From: GCA-2686265 sp036010965
GTDB taxonomy: Bacteria > Planctomycetota > UBA1135 > GCA-002686595
NCBI GenBank assembly: GCA_036010965.1
Contig: DASCMO010000019.1
Location: forward strand, 1 to 49,913
Length of the DNA: 49,913 nucleotides
Reading direction: 5' to 3'
A program made the position numbers and the translations under genes. Below the pieces are notes generated by a model. The model made no database searches, was not told the DNA's origin, and saw only the letters and a list, made by a program, of their open reading frames with translations. Below, piece by piece: positions 7,855 to 15,636 of this stretch (the stretch's first letter is position 1; every line of letters begins with the position of its first letter).

Positions 7855-8620
7855 GGTCGCACATCCCGCCATCCGGACGCGCGGCCTGAACCTGTGGTAC
7901 GGAGAATTCCAGGCGCTCTTCGACGTGGACCTCGACATCACACGCGGGCGAGTCACCTCGCTGATCGGCCCCTCGGGGTGCGGGAAGTCGACCCTGTTGC
8001 GTTCGGTCAACCGCATCATCGAGCGCCTGGACTACGTGCGGACCAGCGGTTCGATCGAGGTCATGGGACAGGATGTCCTGGCCGAGGAGGTGGCCCTGAC
8101 CCAGCTCCGCAAGGAGATCGGCATGGTCTTTCAGCGCCCCAACCCCCTGCCGATCTCGATCCGCAAGAACGTCCTCTTCGCGCACCGCCTACACCGGGCG
8201 ACGCAGCAGAAGCCCTCGGAAGAGGACGAGATCGTCGAGCGCGTTCTGCGCGAGGTGCTCCTGTGGGACAACGTCAAGGACCGGCTCGACACGCTCGCGA
8301 CAAGGCTCTCGCTGGAAGAACAACAGAAGCTCTGCATTGCGCGGCTGTTGCCGGTCAAGCCGAGCGTGTTGCTCATGGACGAGCCCTGCTCGGCCCTCGA
8401 TCCCGAGGCGACGAGCGCGGTGGAGGAGCTGATCTGGGAGCTGCGGGGTAACTACTCGATCCTGCTCGTGACCCACAACATGGCCCAGGCGAGGCGTGCC
8501 AGCGACGAGTGCATCTTCATGCTGCTCGGCAAGGTCGTGGAGCATTCGGCCACCGGCGACATGTTCGTGACTCCCAAGAACCAGGAGACCGCCGACTACG
8601 TCGAGGGTCGCTACGGCTGA
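7847..8620 (+). CDS. pstB: PstB-like ATPase subunit 2 with intact catalytic residues but degenerate signature
   Basis: TTG start chosen because GGAGGGG (7836-7842) sits 4 nt upstream and the N-terminus then begins just before the first conserved strand; an earlier start would run deep into pstB1. 257 residues. Walker A GPSGCGKST (41-49), Q-loop VFQRPNPLP (Gln96), Walker B LLMDEPCSALDP (Asp178, Glu179) and H-loop VTHN (His210) are canonical. The ABC signature, LSGGQ in PstB, reads LSLEE (154-158), so both Gly and the Gln are lost. In a homodimer neither ATP site would have a proper signature. Paired with PstB1, one complete site can form: these catalytic residues plus the PstB1 LSGGQ. Confidence 0.88.
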   Translation: MAEVAHPAIRTRGLNLWYGEFQALFDVDLDITRGRVTSLIGPSGCGKSTLLRSVNRIIERLDYVRTSGSIEVMGQDVLAEEVALTQLRKEIGMVFQRPNPLPISIRKNVLFAHRLHRATQQKPSEEDEIVERVLREVLLWDNVKDRLDTLATRLSLEEQQKLCIARLLPVKPSVLLMDEPCSALDPEATSAVEELIWELRGNYSILLVTHNMAQARRASDECIFMLLGKVVEHSATGDMFVTPKNQETADYVEGRYG

Positions 8621-8740
8621 TTGATCATGAGCACACCTCGCTCGAAGCGCGTTTTGCTCGCCGCGCCCATGCGCACGCGCCGCGAGGAATATGTGCCCTG
8701 CGTTCGCGCCGTGAGCGCTACACCCTGGTCGGCGCGATCG

Positions 8741-8748
8741 GCTACCCT
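8741..8748 (+). promoter_or_regulatory. Possible -10 element (GCTACCCT) ahead of the lipid operon
   Basis: A TAnnCT-type hexamer (TACCCT, 8743-8748) lies in the 248-base gap between pstB2 and the hydrolase gene. If used, it gives a leader of roughly 115 nt that includes the hairpin at 8828-8846. No -35 box is clear. The rest of the gap shows no convincing gene. Confidence 0.25.
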
Positions 8749-8827
8749 GGAGGGCGCATGCGAGGAAAGATGACCATTGGCGTTGCCTCCGCGAGGAAGC
8801 CACCCGCGCGAGCTGGTCGGGGGCTTC

Positions 8828-8846
8828 GGGGCGCGTTCCGCGCCCC
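8828..8846. terminator. Perfect 8-bp hairpin between pstB2 and the lipase-like gene
   Basis: GGGGCGCG (8828-8835) and CGCGCCCC (8839-8846) form a perfect stem with a TTC loop. There is no T-tract, so intrinsic termination of the pst transcript is only one option. The hairpin could equally belong to the leader of the next operon, whose ATG is 22 bases downstream. Confidence 0.35.
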
Positions 8847-8868
8847 AGGGCGCGACCGAGGTTGATCG

Positions 8869-9717
8869 ATGATCCCGTGTGATGAGAGCGTTCTCTGCCG
8901 TACGGATGCTCCGGATCTGCTCATCCGGCACTGGCACGGCGACGCTTCCCTGGGGCGAGCGCTGATCGTCCACGGCTTCGGGGAGCACAGCGGGCGCTAC
9001 GGGCACGTGGCCGAGGCGCTCGTCAGCGCCGGCCTCGAGGCCACCGCCTTCGACCTGCGCGGTCACGGCGGCTCGCAAGGCACGCGGGCCTTCGTCGAGC
9101 ACTTCGACGACTACCTCGACGACGTCGATGCGGTCCTCGCCACCCTGGATGACGAGCAAGCGGACACGCCGCTGTTCCTCCTCGGCCACTCGATGGGCGG
9201 GCTGGTCGCGGCCCTGTGGGTCTTGGAGCGGGGCGTTTCCCCGGCCGGCCTGATCCTCTCCAGCCCCGGATTCGCCTTCGCCCTGCGCGTGCCGGCCTGG
9301 AAGGCGACCGCAGGCCGGATCTGCTCGCGTCTGTTGCCCAAGCTCGCCCTGAGCGCCGAGCTCGATCGCGGCTTGCTCTCCCACGACCCGCAGGTGGAGC
9401 GCGACCTCGCGGGCGATCCGCACAGCCAGACGGCCACCACCGCGCGCTGGTACACTGAGGCCCTCGCGGCCCAGGCGCGCGCGTTCGAACTCGCGCCGCG
9501 CCTTGCGGTGCCGCTCTTGTGTCAGGCGGCGGGCGCCGACGCCCTGGTCGACCCGCGCGCGGCGCGGCGCTTCTTCGACGCCGCGAGTTCGCACGAGCGC
9601 CGCTGGATCTCCTACGACGACATGTACCATGAGATCTACAACGAGCTGGAGCGCGAGCGCGTCCTGGCGGACTTGACCGATTGGATCGGCGCGCGCCTGG
9701 TGGTGAGCGCGGCATGA
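8869..9717 (+). CDS. Alpha/beta hydrolase, monoacylglycerol lipase/lysophospholipase-like
   Basis: 282 residues, ATG preceded by GAGG (8858-8861). The oxyanion-hole strand ALIVHGFGEHSGRY, the FDLRGHGGSQG turn and the nucleophile elbow LGHSMGG (Ser108) are those of the serine aminopeptidase S33/PldB/monoglyceride lipase group. An acidic residue in the GADALVD strand and a His in MYHEIYNE complete a plausible catalytic triad. No signal peptide is seen, so it should act in the cytoplasm, probably on acylglycerols or lysophospholipids. Its TGA overlaps the next ATG (ATGA), which starts a five-gene operon of lipid-related enzymes. The substrate is inferred from the family. Confidence 0.85.
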   Translation: MIPCDESVLCRTDAPDLLIRHWHGDASLGRALIVHGFGEHSGRYGHVAEALVSAGLEATAFDLRGHGGSQGTRAFVEHFDDYLDDVDAVLATLDDEQADTPLFLLGHSMGGLVAALWVLERGVSPAGLILSSPGFAFALRVPAWKATAGRICSRLLPKLALSAELDRGLLSHDPQVERDLAGDPHSQTATTARWYTEALAAQARAFELAPRLAVPLLCQAAGADALVDPRAARRFFDAASSHERRWISYDDMYHEIYNELERERVLADLTDWIGARLVVSAA

Positions 9718-10769
9718 AGGTCCCGCGCAGCGCTCAGTGGGCGATCCTGGCCATCGTCGGCGGAGTGGCCCTGACCCTCTGCGACAGCGTGCACATCGCC
9801 TTCGGCGTGCTCGTCAAGACGGACACATCCTTCTTCGGCCAGAGCTGGTGGGTGCTGCCGATGTTCAGCGCCCTCTCGCTGACCATCGTCCCGACCTACC
9901 GCTGGTTTCGCTGCCTGACCGGTGGCCGGGAGTTGACCACGAGCGGCGTCGAGCTCACCTGCTCGGCGCTCCTGTTCCTCGCCTCCTATGCTTGCACCGG
10001 CCCCCTGGGCGACTGGGGCCTGGGGCTCGCAGCCCTGCTCACCGCCGCCTGGGTGGCGCGCCTGTTTCGCCGTCGGGTGCGCGGCCTGGTGCTGTTCTCT
10101 CTCGTCCTGGCTGTCGCCGGACCCGCGGCGGAGGCCGCCCTCGCCGCCTCCGGGGCCTTCCACTACATTTCTCCCGACCTCGGTCCGGTTCCATCCTGGT
10201 TGCCAATGATCTACCTCCACGGTGCCCTGCTCGTGGCGGACCTGGACGGCTTCCTTGGCGGCATAGCGCCCTCCATGCGCAGTTGGAAGCTCAGCCCCCG
10301 TGCATTTCGCTGGATGCTGAATGTGTTCCCGCCGCTCCTCCTGCAGCGCATTCGGATCGTGAGCGTCGGCTCGGACTTCCGCACTTGTCGCGTCCGGATC
10401 GCGCTGAGTTTCCTGACGCGCAACCTGAACGGTGCGACCTTTGGCGGGACCATCTTCTCCGCCGCGGACCCGATCGTCGCCACGCTCTTCTGGCAGCTGT
10501 TCGCTCGCCGTGGAGTCGCGGTCGAGACCTGGCTCCAGGGTGGCTCGGTGCGCTACGAGAAACCGGCCACCACAGCCCTGACGATGGACGTCAGCTTGAG
10601 CGAGGAGGAGATCGAGTCGGCGGCGGCAGAGCTCGAGCAGCGCGGCCGCTTCCGCCGCACCTACGAGATCGAGGCGCACGACACCCACGGAGACGTCTGT
10701 GCGCGCATCACGACCGAAGTCTACGTACGCATCCCTCGCGAGGTGCCCGCTGGGCACTCGGCCTTCTGA
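9714..10769 (+). CDS. Membrane domain fused to DUF4442 hot-dog (thioesterase-like) domain
   Basis: 351 residues from the ATG that overlaps the hydrolase stop. Residues 1 to about 190 are hydrophobic with roughly five or six membrane helices (for example AILAIVGGVALTL, ALLFLASYACTG, GLVLFSLVLAVAG) and a short motif PSWLPMIYLHGAL before the last helix. I do not recognise this half with confidence. Residues from about 200 to the end match the DUF4442 hot-dog fold: FRWMLNVFPPLL, LNGATFGGTIFSAADPIVATLFW, VRYEKPATT, TEVYVRIP. Hot-dog proteins of this type are thought to act on acyl thioesters or bind acyl chains. Fusion to a membrane anchor suggests it handles lipid at the inner membrane. A second, free DUF4442 protein follows 13 bases later. 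Confidence 0.75.
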   Translation: MKVPRSAQWAILAIVGGVALTLCDSVHIAFGVLVKTDTSFFGQSWWVLPMFSALSLTIVPTYRWFRCLTGGRELTTSGVELTCSALLFLASYACTGPLGDWGLGLAALLTAAWVARLFRRRVRGLVLFSLVLAVAGPAAEAALAASGAFHYISPDLGPVPSWLPMIYLHGALLVADLDGFLGGIAPSMRSWKLSPRAFRWMLNVFPPLLLQRIRIVSVGSDFRTCRVRIALSFLTRNLNGATFGGTIFSAADPIVATLFWQLFARRGVAVETWLQGGSVRYEKPATTALTMDVSLSEEEIESAAAELEQRGRFRRTYEIEAHDTHGDVCARITTEVYVRIPREVPAGHSAF

Positions 10770-10782
10770 CAACCCGGCGACC

Positions 10783-11247
10783 ATGGACACGGCCAAGATC
10801 CTCGCTAGCTGGAAGCGCCTCAGTTCAATACCGGGAGGGCGCATGCTGTTCGGCTGGTTTCTTCGTCGCTCCGTGCCCTACACCGGCTCGATCCACCCGC
10901 GCGTGCTCGTGCTCGAGCCCGGATTCGCACGCATTGCCATGGACGACCGCCGAGCGGTTCGCAACCACCTCGCGAGCGTCCACGCCGTCGCGCTCATGAA
11001 CCTGGCCGAGGCGACCAGCGGCCTGGCCATGCTGACGGGCCTGCACGCCGACGCGCGCGGGATCGTCAAGGGGCTCAGCATCGAATACCTGAAGAAGGCC
11101 CGCGGGACGATCATTGGCGAGAGCCGCTGCGATCCGCCGCGCGAGAGCGAGGAGCTGGATTTCGACGTCAGCGTCGAGCTGTTCGATGCCGGCGGAGATG
11201 TGGTCGCGCGCGCGGTGGCCCACTGGAAGATCGGCCCCAGACCGTGA
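10783..11247 (+). CDS. DUF4442 hot-dog fold protein (thioesterase-like)
   Basis: 154 residues from ATG 10783. It follows the DUF4442 pattern with PYTGSIHPRVLVLEPG, NHLASVHAVALMNLAEATSGLAM (the long central helix of the hot-dog fold), a GIVKGLSIEYLKKARGTI strand and a C-terminal VVARAVAHWKIGP strand. There is no membrane segment. It is probably a cytoplasmic acyl-thioesterase or acyl-binding partner of the fused paralogue just upstream. Its stop overlaps the GTG of the next gene (GTGA). Enzymatic activity has not been shown for most members of the family. Confidence 0.78.
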   Translation: MDTAKILASWKRLSSIPGGRMLFGWFLRRSVPYTGSIHPRVLVLEPGFARIAMDDRRAVRNHLASVHAVALMNLAEATSGLAMLTGLHADARGIVKGLSIEYLKKARGTIIGESRCDPPRESEELDFDVSVELFDAGGDVVARAVAHWKIGPRP

Positions 11248-12251
11248 GCGGCGTGGAGGGACGCGGACTCTCGTTGCAGACCGCCCTGACCCGCGACGCG
11301 AAGATCGAGGTGCCCGTGATCTGCGGCGCCATGTATCCATGCAGCAATCCGGAGCTGGTGGCCGCCGTCAGCGCCGCCGGAGGTCTGGGCGTCGTTCAGC
11401 CCCTCTCGCTCATGCACGTCCACGGCCACGACCTGCGCGAGGGTTTGCGCCTGATCCGCTCCCTCACCCCCAACCCGATCGGCTTCAACGCCATCGTCGA
11501 GAAGAGCGTCGCCGCCTACGAGAAGCGCATGCGCAGTTGGGTCGGCGTGGCGCTCGAAGAGGGCGTGCGCTTCTTCGTGACGGCGCTGGGCAATCCGCGC
11601 TGGGTCGTGGAGGCCGTGCACGAGGCCGGCGGCATCGTCTACCACGACGTCACCGAGCGCCGCTGGGCCGAGCGCGCCCTGGACGAGGGCGTGGACGGCT
11701 TGATCTGCGTCAATGACCGCGCGGGCGGCCACGCCGGAGAGCGCGCGCCCGCCGCTCTATACGACGAACTCACAGAGTTCGGCGTGCCGCTGGTGCGCGC
11801 CGGCGGCGTCGGCGGCCCCGCGGACCTGATCGAGGCCTTGCAGCGCGGATATGCCGGCGTGCAGATGGGGACGCGCTTCATCGCCACCCCCGAATGCCGC
11901 GTGCACGATTCCTATCGCGCGGCGATCATCGAGGCGGGGGAGGACGACATCGTCCTGACCGAGCGCCTCTCGGGTGTGCCGGTCTCCGTCATCCGCACCC
12001 CGCGCATCGAGCGACTCGGCACGACCGTAGGGCCCATCGCGCGCCGACTCCTGCGCGGGCGGCGCACGCGCCACTGGATGCGCACCTTCTACGCCCTGCG
12101 CTCGATCCAGAGCCTGAAACGCTCGTCCTTGCGCGGGCTGGACTACAACGACGTCTTCCAGGCAGGACGCAGCGTGCAGTCGGTGGACGAGGTGCTCCCC
12201 GCGGGTGAGATCGTGCGTCGCTTCGCGCAGGCCGTCGAGGAGGCGGGGTGA
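11244..12251 (+). CDS. NAD(P)H-dependent flavin oxidoreductase, nitronate monooxygenase/FabK-like
   Basis: 335 residues, GTG start overlapping the previous stop. A TIM barrel of the 2-nitropropane dioxygenase group: PVICGAMYPCSNPELVAAVSAAGGLGVV at the N-terminus, GLICVNDRAGGHAGE around the catalytic His, PLVRAGGVGGPADLIEALQRGYAGVQMGTRFIATPE for FMN phosphate binding (quoted in parts of a continuous conserved region). Members include nitronate monooxygenases and the enoyl-ACP reductase FabK. Its neighbours here are thioesterase-like and trans-enoyl-reductase-like proteins, so a role in acyl-chain reduction is more attractive than nitronate detoxification, but this rests on context alone. Confidence 0.8.
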   Translation: MSGVEGRGLSLQTALTRDAKIEVPVICGAMYPCSNPELVAAVSAAGGLGVVQPLSLMHVHGHDLREGLRLIRSLTPNPIGFNAIVEKSVAAYEKRMRSWVGVALEEGVRFFVTALGNPRWVVEAVHEAGGIVYHDVTERRWAERALDEGVDGLICVNDRAGGHAGERAPAALYDELTEFGVPLVRAGGVGGPADLIEALQRGYAGVQMGTRFIATPECRVHDSYRAAIIEAGEDDIVLTERLSGVPVSVIRTPRIERLGTTVGPIARRLLRGRRTRHWMRTFYALRSIQSLKRSSLRGLDYNDVFQAGRSVQSVDEVLPAGEIVRRFAQAVEEAG

Positions 12252-13318
12252 TGGCCGAGCCGGCGATCGACGAGCGCCTGGTCGTCTACGGCGCCAACGG
12301 CTACACAGGCCGCCTCGTCGCCCGCGCGGCGCGCGCCCGCGGCTGGACGCCGCGGCTCGCCGGCCGCAACGCCGAGGCGGTGGAGAGCGTGGCCGCCGAG
12401 TTCGATCTGTCCTGGAGCGCCTTCGGTCTCGACGACCCTGTAGCCCTCGACGAGGGGCTCGAAGGCGCGACGGCCGTCCTGCATTGCGCGGGTCCCTTCA
12501 GCCGGACCTGGCGTGCGATGTCGGACGCCTGCCTGCGCACGGGGGTTCACTACATGGACGTCACCGGCGAGCTTGTTGTCTTCGAGGGTCTGGCAGCCCG
12601 CGACGACGCTGCGCGCGAGGCAGGCGTGATGCTCCTGCCCGGCGTCGGTTTCGACGTGGTCCCCAGTGATTGTCTTGCGGCGCACCTGGCCCGGCGACTG
12701 CCCGACGCGACGGCGCTCACCCTGGCGTTCCAGGCCAGCGGAGGCGTCTCTCACGGCACGGCCACCACCCTGATCGAGAACATGGGTGCGAGCGGCCTCG
12801 TGCGCCGCGGAGGGCGCATCGTCTCCGTGCCGGCCGGGCACCTCACGCGCCGCGTGGACTTCGGGCGGGGCCCCAGGCCCGTCGTGGCGATCCCCTGGGG
12901 CGACGTCTCGACGGCCTACCACACGACCGGGATCCCCGATATCGAGGTCTACGTTTCCGCCGGGCGTTCTGCCATCCTCGGCATGAAGCTCAGCCGCCAC
13001 CTGGGCCCGCTGCTGCGCTCGCCAGCCGTGCGTCGCTTCTTGCAGGGCCGCATCGACGCGCGCCCGGCCGGTCCCGACGATGCGGCGCGCGAGCGCGGCC
13101 GCACCTCCTTGTGGGGGGAGGCCCGCACGCAGGACGGGCGCTCGGTCGCCGCGCGCATCGAGGCGCCCGAGGGCTACACCCTGACCGCTGATGCCGCCCT
13201 GCACATCGCAGGGAAGGTGCTTGCGGGAGAGGCCAGCCCCGGTTTCCACACGCCCGGGGGTCTGTTCGGGCCCGACCTGGTCTGCGAGCTCGAGGGCGTG
13301 CGGCGCGAGGACCTGTAG
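12251..13318 (+). CDS. Saccharopine dehydrogenase-like NAD(P)-binding protein, trans-acting enoyl reductase type
   Basis: 355 residues from ATG 12251, with GGAGG upstream and a one-base overlap with the preceding stop (TGATG). The Rossmann start is LVVYGANGYTGRLVARAA, followed by LAGRNAEAV, VLHCAGPFSRTW, GVHYMDVTGE and the LLPGVGFDVVPSDCLAAHLA loop. This set is shared by saccharopine dehydrogenase-like proteins and by mycobacterial trans-acting enoyl reductases of phthiocerol lipid synthesis. A substrate on a lipid carrier is therefore plausible. It is the last gene of the operon and converges on the minus-strand glycosidase-like gene with a single base between the two stops. Confidence 0.8.
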   Translation: MAEPAIDERLVVYGANGYTGRLVARAARARGWTPRLAGRNAEAVESVAAEFDLSWSAFGLDDPVALDEGLEGATAVLHCAGPFSRTWRAMSDACLRTGVHYMDVTGELVVFEGLAARDDAAREAGVMLLPGVGFDVVPSDCLAAHLARRLPDATALTLAFQASGGVSHGTATTLIENMGASGLVRRGGRIVSVPAGHLTRRVDFGRGPRPVVAIPWGDVSTAYHTTGIPDIEVYVSAGRSAILGMKLSRHLGPLLRSPAVRRFLQGRIDARPAGPDDAARERGRTSLWGEARTQDGRSVAARIEAPEGYTLTADAALHIAGKVLAGEASPGFHTPGGLFGPDLVCELEGVRREDL

Positions 13319-13319
13319 C

Positions 13320-15623
13320 TCACCGGAGCTCGACCTCGACCAGCGCGAGGTTCGAGAAGGGCGGTAGCTCGAACACCACTCGCTCGCCGTCGGATTCGGG
13401 CACGAGGCGCACATCTCTGAGCACCTCACGCGCCCGCGCGCCGGCGGGTGCGATCACGCGCACTCCCGAGACGGGCGCGGGTGCTGTGCCCGTGTGTCGC
13501 GCCCGAACCGTATCGACCCACGCGAAGTCGTTCGCGAGAGCCAGGACCCGCCGCGCGCCCTCCCCGTAGGCGACCACGTGCAGCTCCCGCGGACCCCCGC
13601 GTACGGCGAGCGGTTGCCCGCCGGGATCGGGGCCGAGGGCCTGCAGGAAGGCCGCGCTCGTTGCGCTGCGCGTCGTGGAGTCGCACCAGTCCCAGCCGGG
13701 CTGTGGCGTGAGGACCCGGCCTCCGCGCCGTGCGAAGCGCGCCACCTCCTCGCGCATGATCAGCGAGAGGTCGCCGGGCGATGGCAGGAACAGGAAGGAG
13801 TAGTGGTCCAGGGCGCCCTCGGCCAGCAAGTTGTCGCTCAGCAAGCCGACCGGCAGGCGGGCGCGCAGCGAGACCTCGAAAGCGCCGTTGATCGGCCCGA
13901 CGAGCGCGCGCCACACCGCGGCGTCGTTGGGCGCGAGGCGCGCGCGGGCTCGCTCGCTGTGGTGCAGGGCGATGCAGCGCGTCGGCCGCAGGCCGGCCAG
14001 GAAGGGACCGGCTCGCGCCCCCAGCTCCAGGGCGGCGGAGAAGGTGCGCGCGTCGGGGATCGTGGCCTCGGGGTGGTCGAGGTTCGCGATGCCCCCGTGG
14101 GCAATGACGCCGGCGGTGGCCGCGAGGGCCGCCGCGGCGCTCTCCAGGCGTGGGATCCAGACGTGGGGGGGCCGACCCTCGGCGCCGTCGCGACTCCAGC
14201 TCCAACCCAGGGCCAGGCGCACGTCGCGCGGTGGGGCGACAAAGCCCGTGCGTTCGAGCAGCGCCTCGCTGCGCGCGGAGACGCCCTTCTCGAACTCGGT
14301 CTTGACCCCGTCGGCCAGGCGCAGGAGGCGGCCGCTGGTGTGCGGGTCGAGTAGATCGGGCGCGCGATGGTTGCCGATCACCAGCACGGCGTCTTCGCGG
14401 CGCGCGCTGATGGCTCGCCGCCAGCGCAGGAAGGCGTGCTCGATCGTGAAGTTGTTGAACTCTAGCAGCTTGCGGTAGAGCGGATCGCGCGGGTCGATCG
14501 TCTCCGGGTGGTTGAGGCCCGTGGCCTCGGAGAAGGCCGAGCGACACGCGCCGCACCAGCAGCCCGTGCGGGGCATGTGCACCTCGTCGAAGTAGAAGCC
14601 GTCGGCGCCACGCTCAACTAGTTCGAGCAGGCGCGTCTCGATGTGCTCGACGTAGGGCGAGTTCAAGCACAGCAGCGGGCGCGAGTTGCGCGTGTAGCCG
14701 CGCCCCGAGTCATCGCGCGCAACCCAGTCGGGATGCTCCCTCGCCACGCCCACGTCCTCGCTGTGTCGGTAGTAGGCGACGATCCGCAGGCCGGCTGCGT
14801 GGGCGCGGGCGATGATCTGCTCGGCCACGTCCTCCTCGCGCGCCCAGTCCTCGACCGGTCCGACCGCGCTCGGCCACCAGGCGCCTTCGCCCAGGGTCCG
14901 GAAGTGGCGCACGAAGTGCCGCGCGCCGAGGTCGCGAAAGGCCTGCGCGGCGTTGCGGAAGATATCCCGCTCGCGCCAGCGTGGGGAGAGGCGCGTGTGG
15001 AGCGAGCTGCGGCAGCGCTCGTACCAGGAGGGTGGTTCGAGACCGCGCACCTCGTCCAGCCAGGCCGGGCGGTCGGGCGCGAGGGTTCGGGCGATGAGCG
15101 CCAGGGTCTCTGGCGAGTGGACGGCCGTGGCGGTCGGCGCCGCGTGGTCGGGGATCCCCGCGCTGTCGGTCAGCACCAGACAGTCGGGGCGCAAGGGGGC
15201 GGCGGCCAGGATGAAGTCGAGTTCGCCGGCGCCGAGGTCGGCGGAGAGCAGGCGCGCCCAGCTCCAGGCCTCGCGGCCTTCCAGGGCGCCGGTAGAGGGG
15301 AGTTCGTGGCTCGCTAGCTGCGCGCCCGCGGGTCCGGCCTGAAGGGTCACCTGTGAGCGCGCGGCGTAGCGCAGCCAGAGGTGCCAGCGCCCGTCGTGGG
15401 GAATGTCGAGGGCGTAGGTGCAGCGACCCGCGCCGCTGAAGCGGATCACGCACTCGCGTCCGCTCGCCCAGGGGTCGAAGTGCGCCCGCGCGAAGGAGCC
15501 GTTATCGGGCTCGCGTACCCGCGGCGCCTCAGCCTCGATTACGAGCTCGTCGGCCAAGGTGCCCGACGCCGTGAGTGGGACCAGGGCGACCCACAGGGCC
15601 GCAGCGCTGCCGGCGATCTTCAT
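13320..15623 (-). CDS. Secreted glycoside-hydrolase-like protein (TIM barrel, GHL6-like)
   Basis: 767 residues from the ATG at 15623, chosen because it begins a signal peptide (MKIAGSAAALWVALVPLTASG). After the signal comes a beta-sandwich-like segment (LVIEAEAP... to about residue 130) resembling a carbohydrate-binding module. A barrel follows with FRDLGARHFVRHFRTLGEG, AHAAGLRIVAYYRHSED, ADGFYFDEVHMPRTGCWC and AVLVIGNH. This resembles the hypothetical glycosyl hydrolase GHL6/fucosidase-like group, where FYFDE marks the active-site strand. The C-terminal third (LFLPSPGDLSLIMREEVARF) resembles a beta-galactosidase trimerisation fold. It likely acts outside the cytoplasm on an unknown glycan. 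It lies 13 bases downstream of the kinase gene, in the same operon. Confidence 0.7.
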   Translation of the reverse strand: MKIAGSAAALWVALVPLTASGTLADELVIEAEAPRVREPDNGSFARAHFDPWASGRECVIRFSGAGRCTYALDIPHDGRWHLWLRYAARSQVTLQAGPAGAQLASHELPSTGALEGREAWSWARLLSADLGAGELDFILAAAPLRPDCLVLTDSAGIPDHAAPTATAVHSPETLALIARTLAPDRPAWLDEVRGLEPPSWYERCRSSLHTRLSPRWRERDIFRNAAQAFRDLGARHFVRHFRTLGEGAWWPSAVGPVEDWAREEDVAEQIIARAHAAGLRIVAYYRHSEDVGVAREHPDWVARDDSGRGYTRNSRPLLCLNSPYVEHIETRLLELVERGADGFYFDEVHMPRTGCWCGACRSAFSEATGLNHPETIDPRDPLYRKLLEFNNFTIEHAFLRWRRAISARREDAVLVIGNHRAPDLLDPHTSGRLLRLADGVKTEFEKGVSARSEALLERTGFVAPPRDVRLALGWSWSRDGAEGRPPHVWIPRLESAAAALAATAGVIAHGGIANLDHPEATIPDARTFSAALELGARAGPFLAGLRPTRCIALHHSERARARLAPNDAAVWRALVGPINGAFEVSLRARLPVGLLSDNLLAEGALDHYSFLFLPSPGDLSLIMREEVARFARRGGRVLTPQPGWDWCDSTTRSATSAAFLQALGPDPGGQPLAVRGGPRELHVVAYGEGARRVLALANDFAWVDTVRARHTGTAPAPVSGVRVIAPAGARAREVLRDVRLVPESDGERVVFELPPFSNLALVEVELR

Positions 15624-15636
15624 CGCGCGTCCCGCA

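Noticed and set aside
8758..8865. Short plus-strand frame (about 35 codons) between pstB2 and the hydrolase gene
   Set aside because: Arg- and Gly-rich composition, no motif, and it covers the hairpin at 8828-8846. It is more likely leader sequence.
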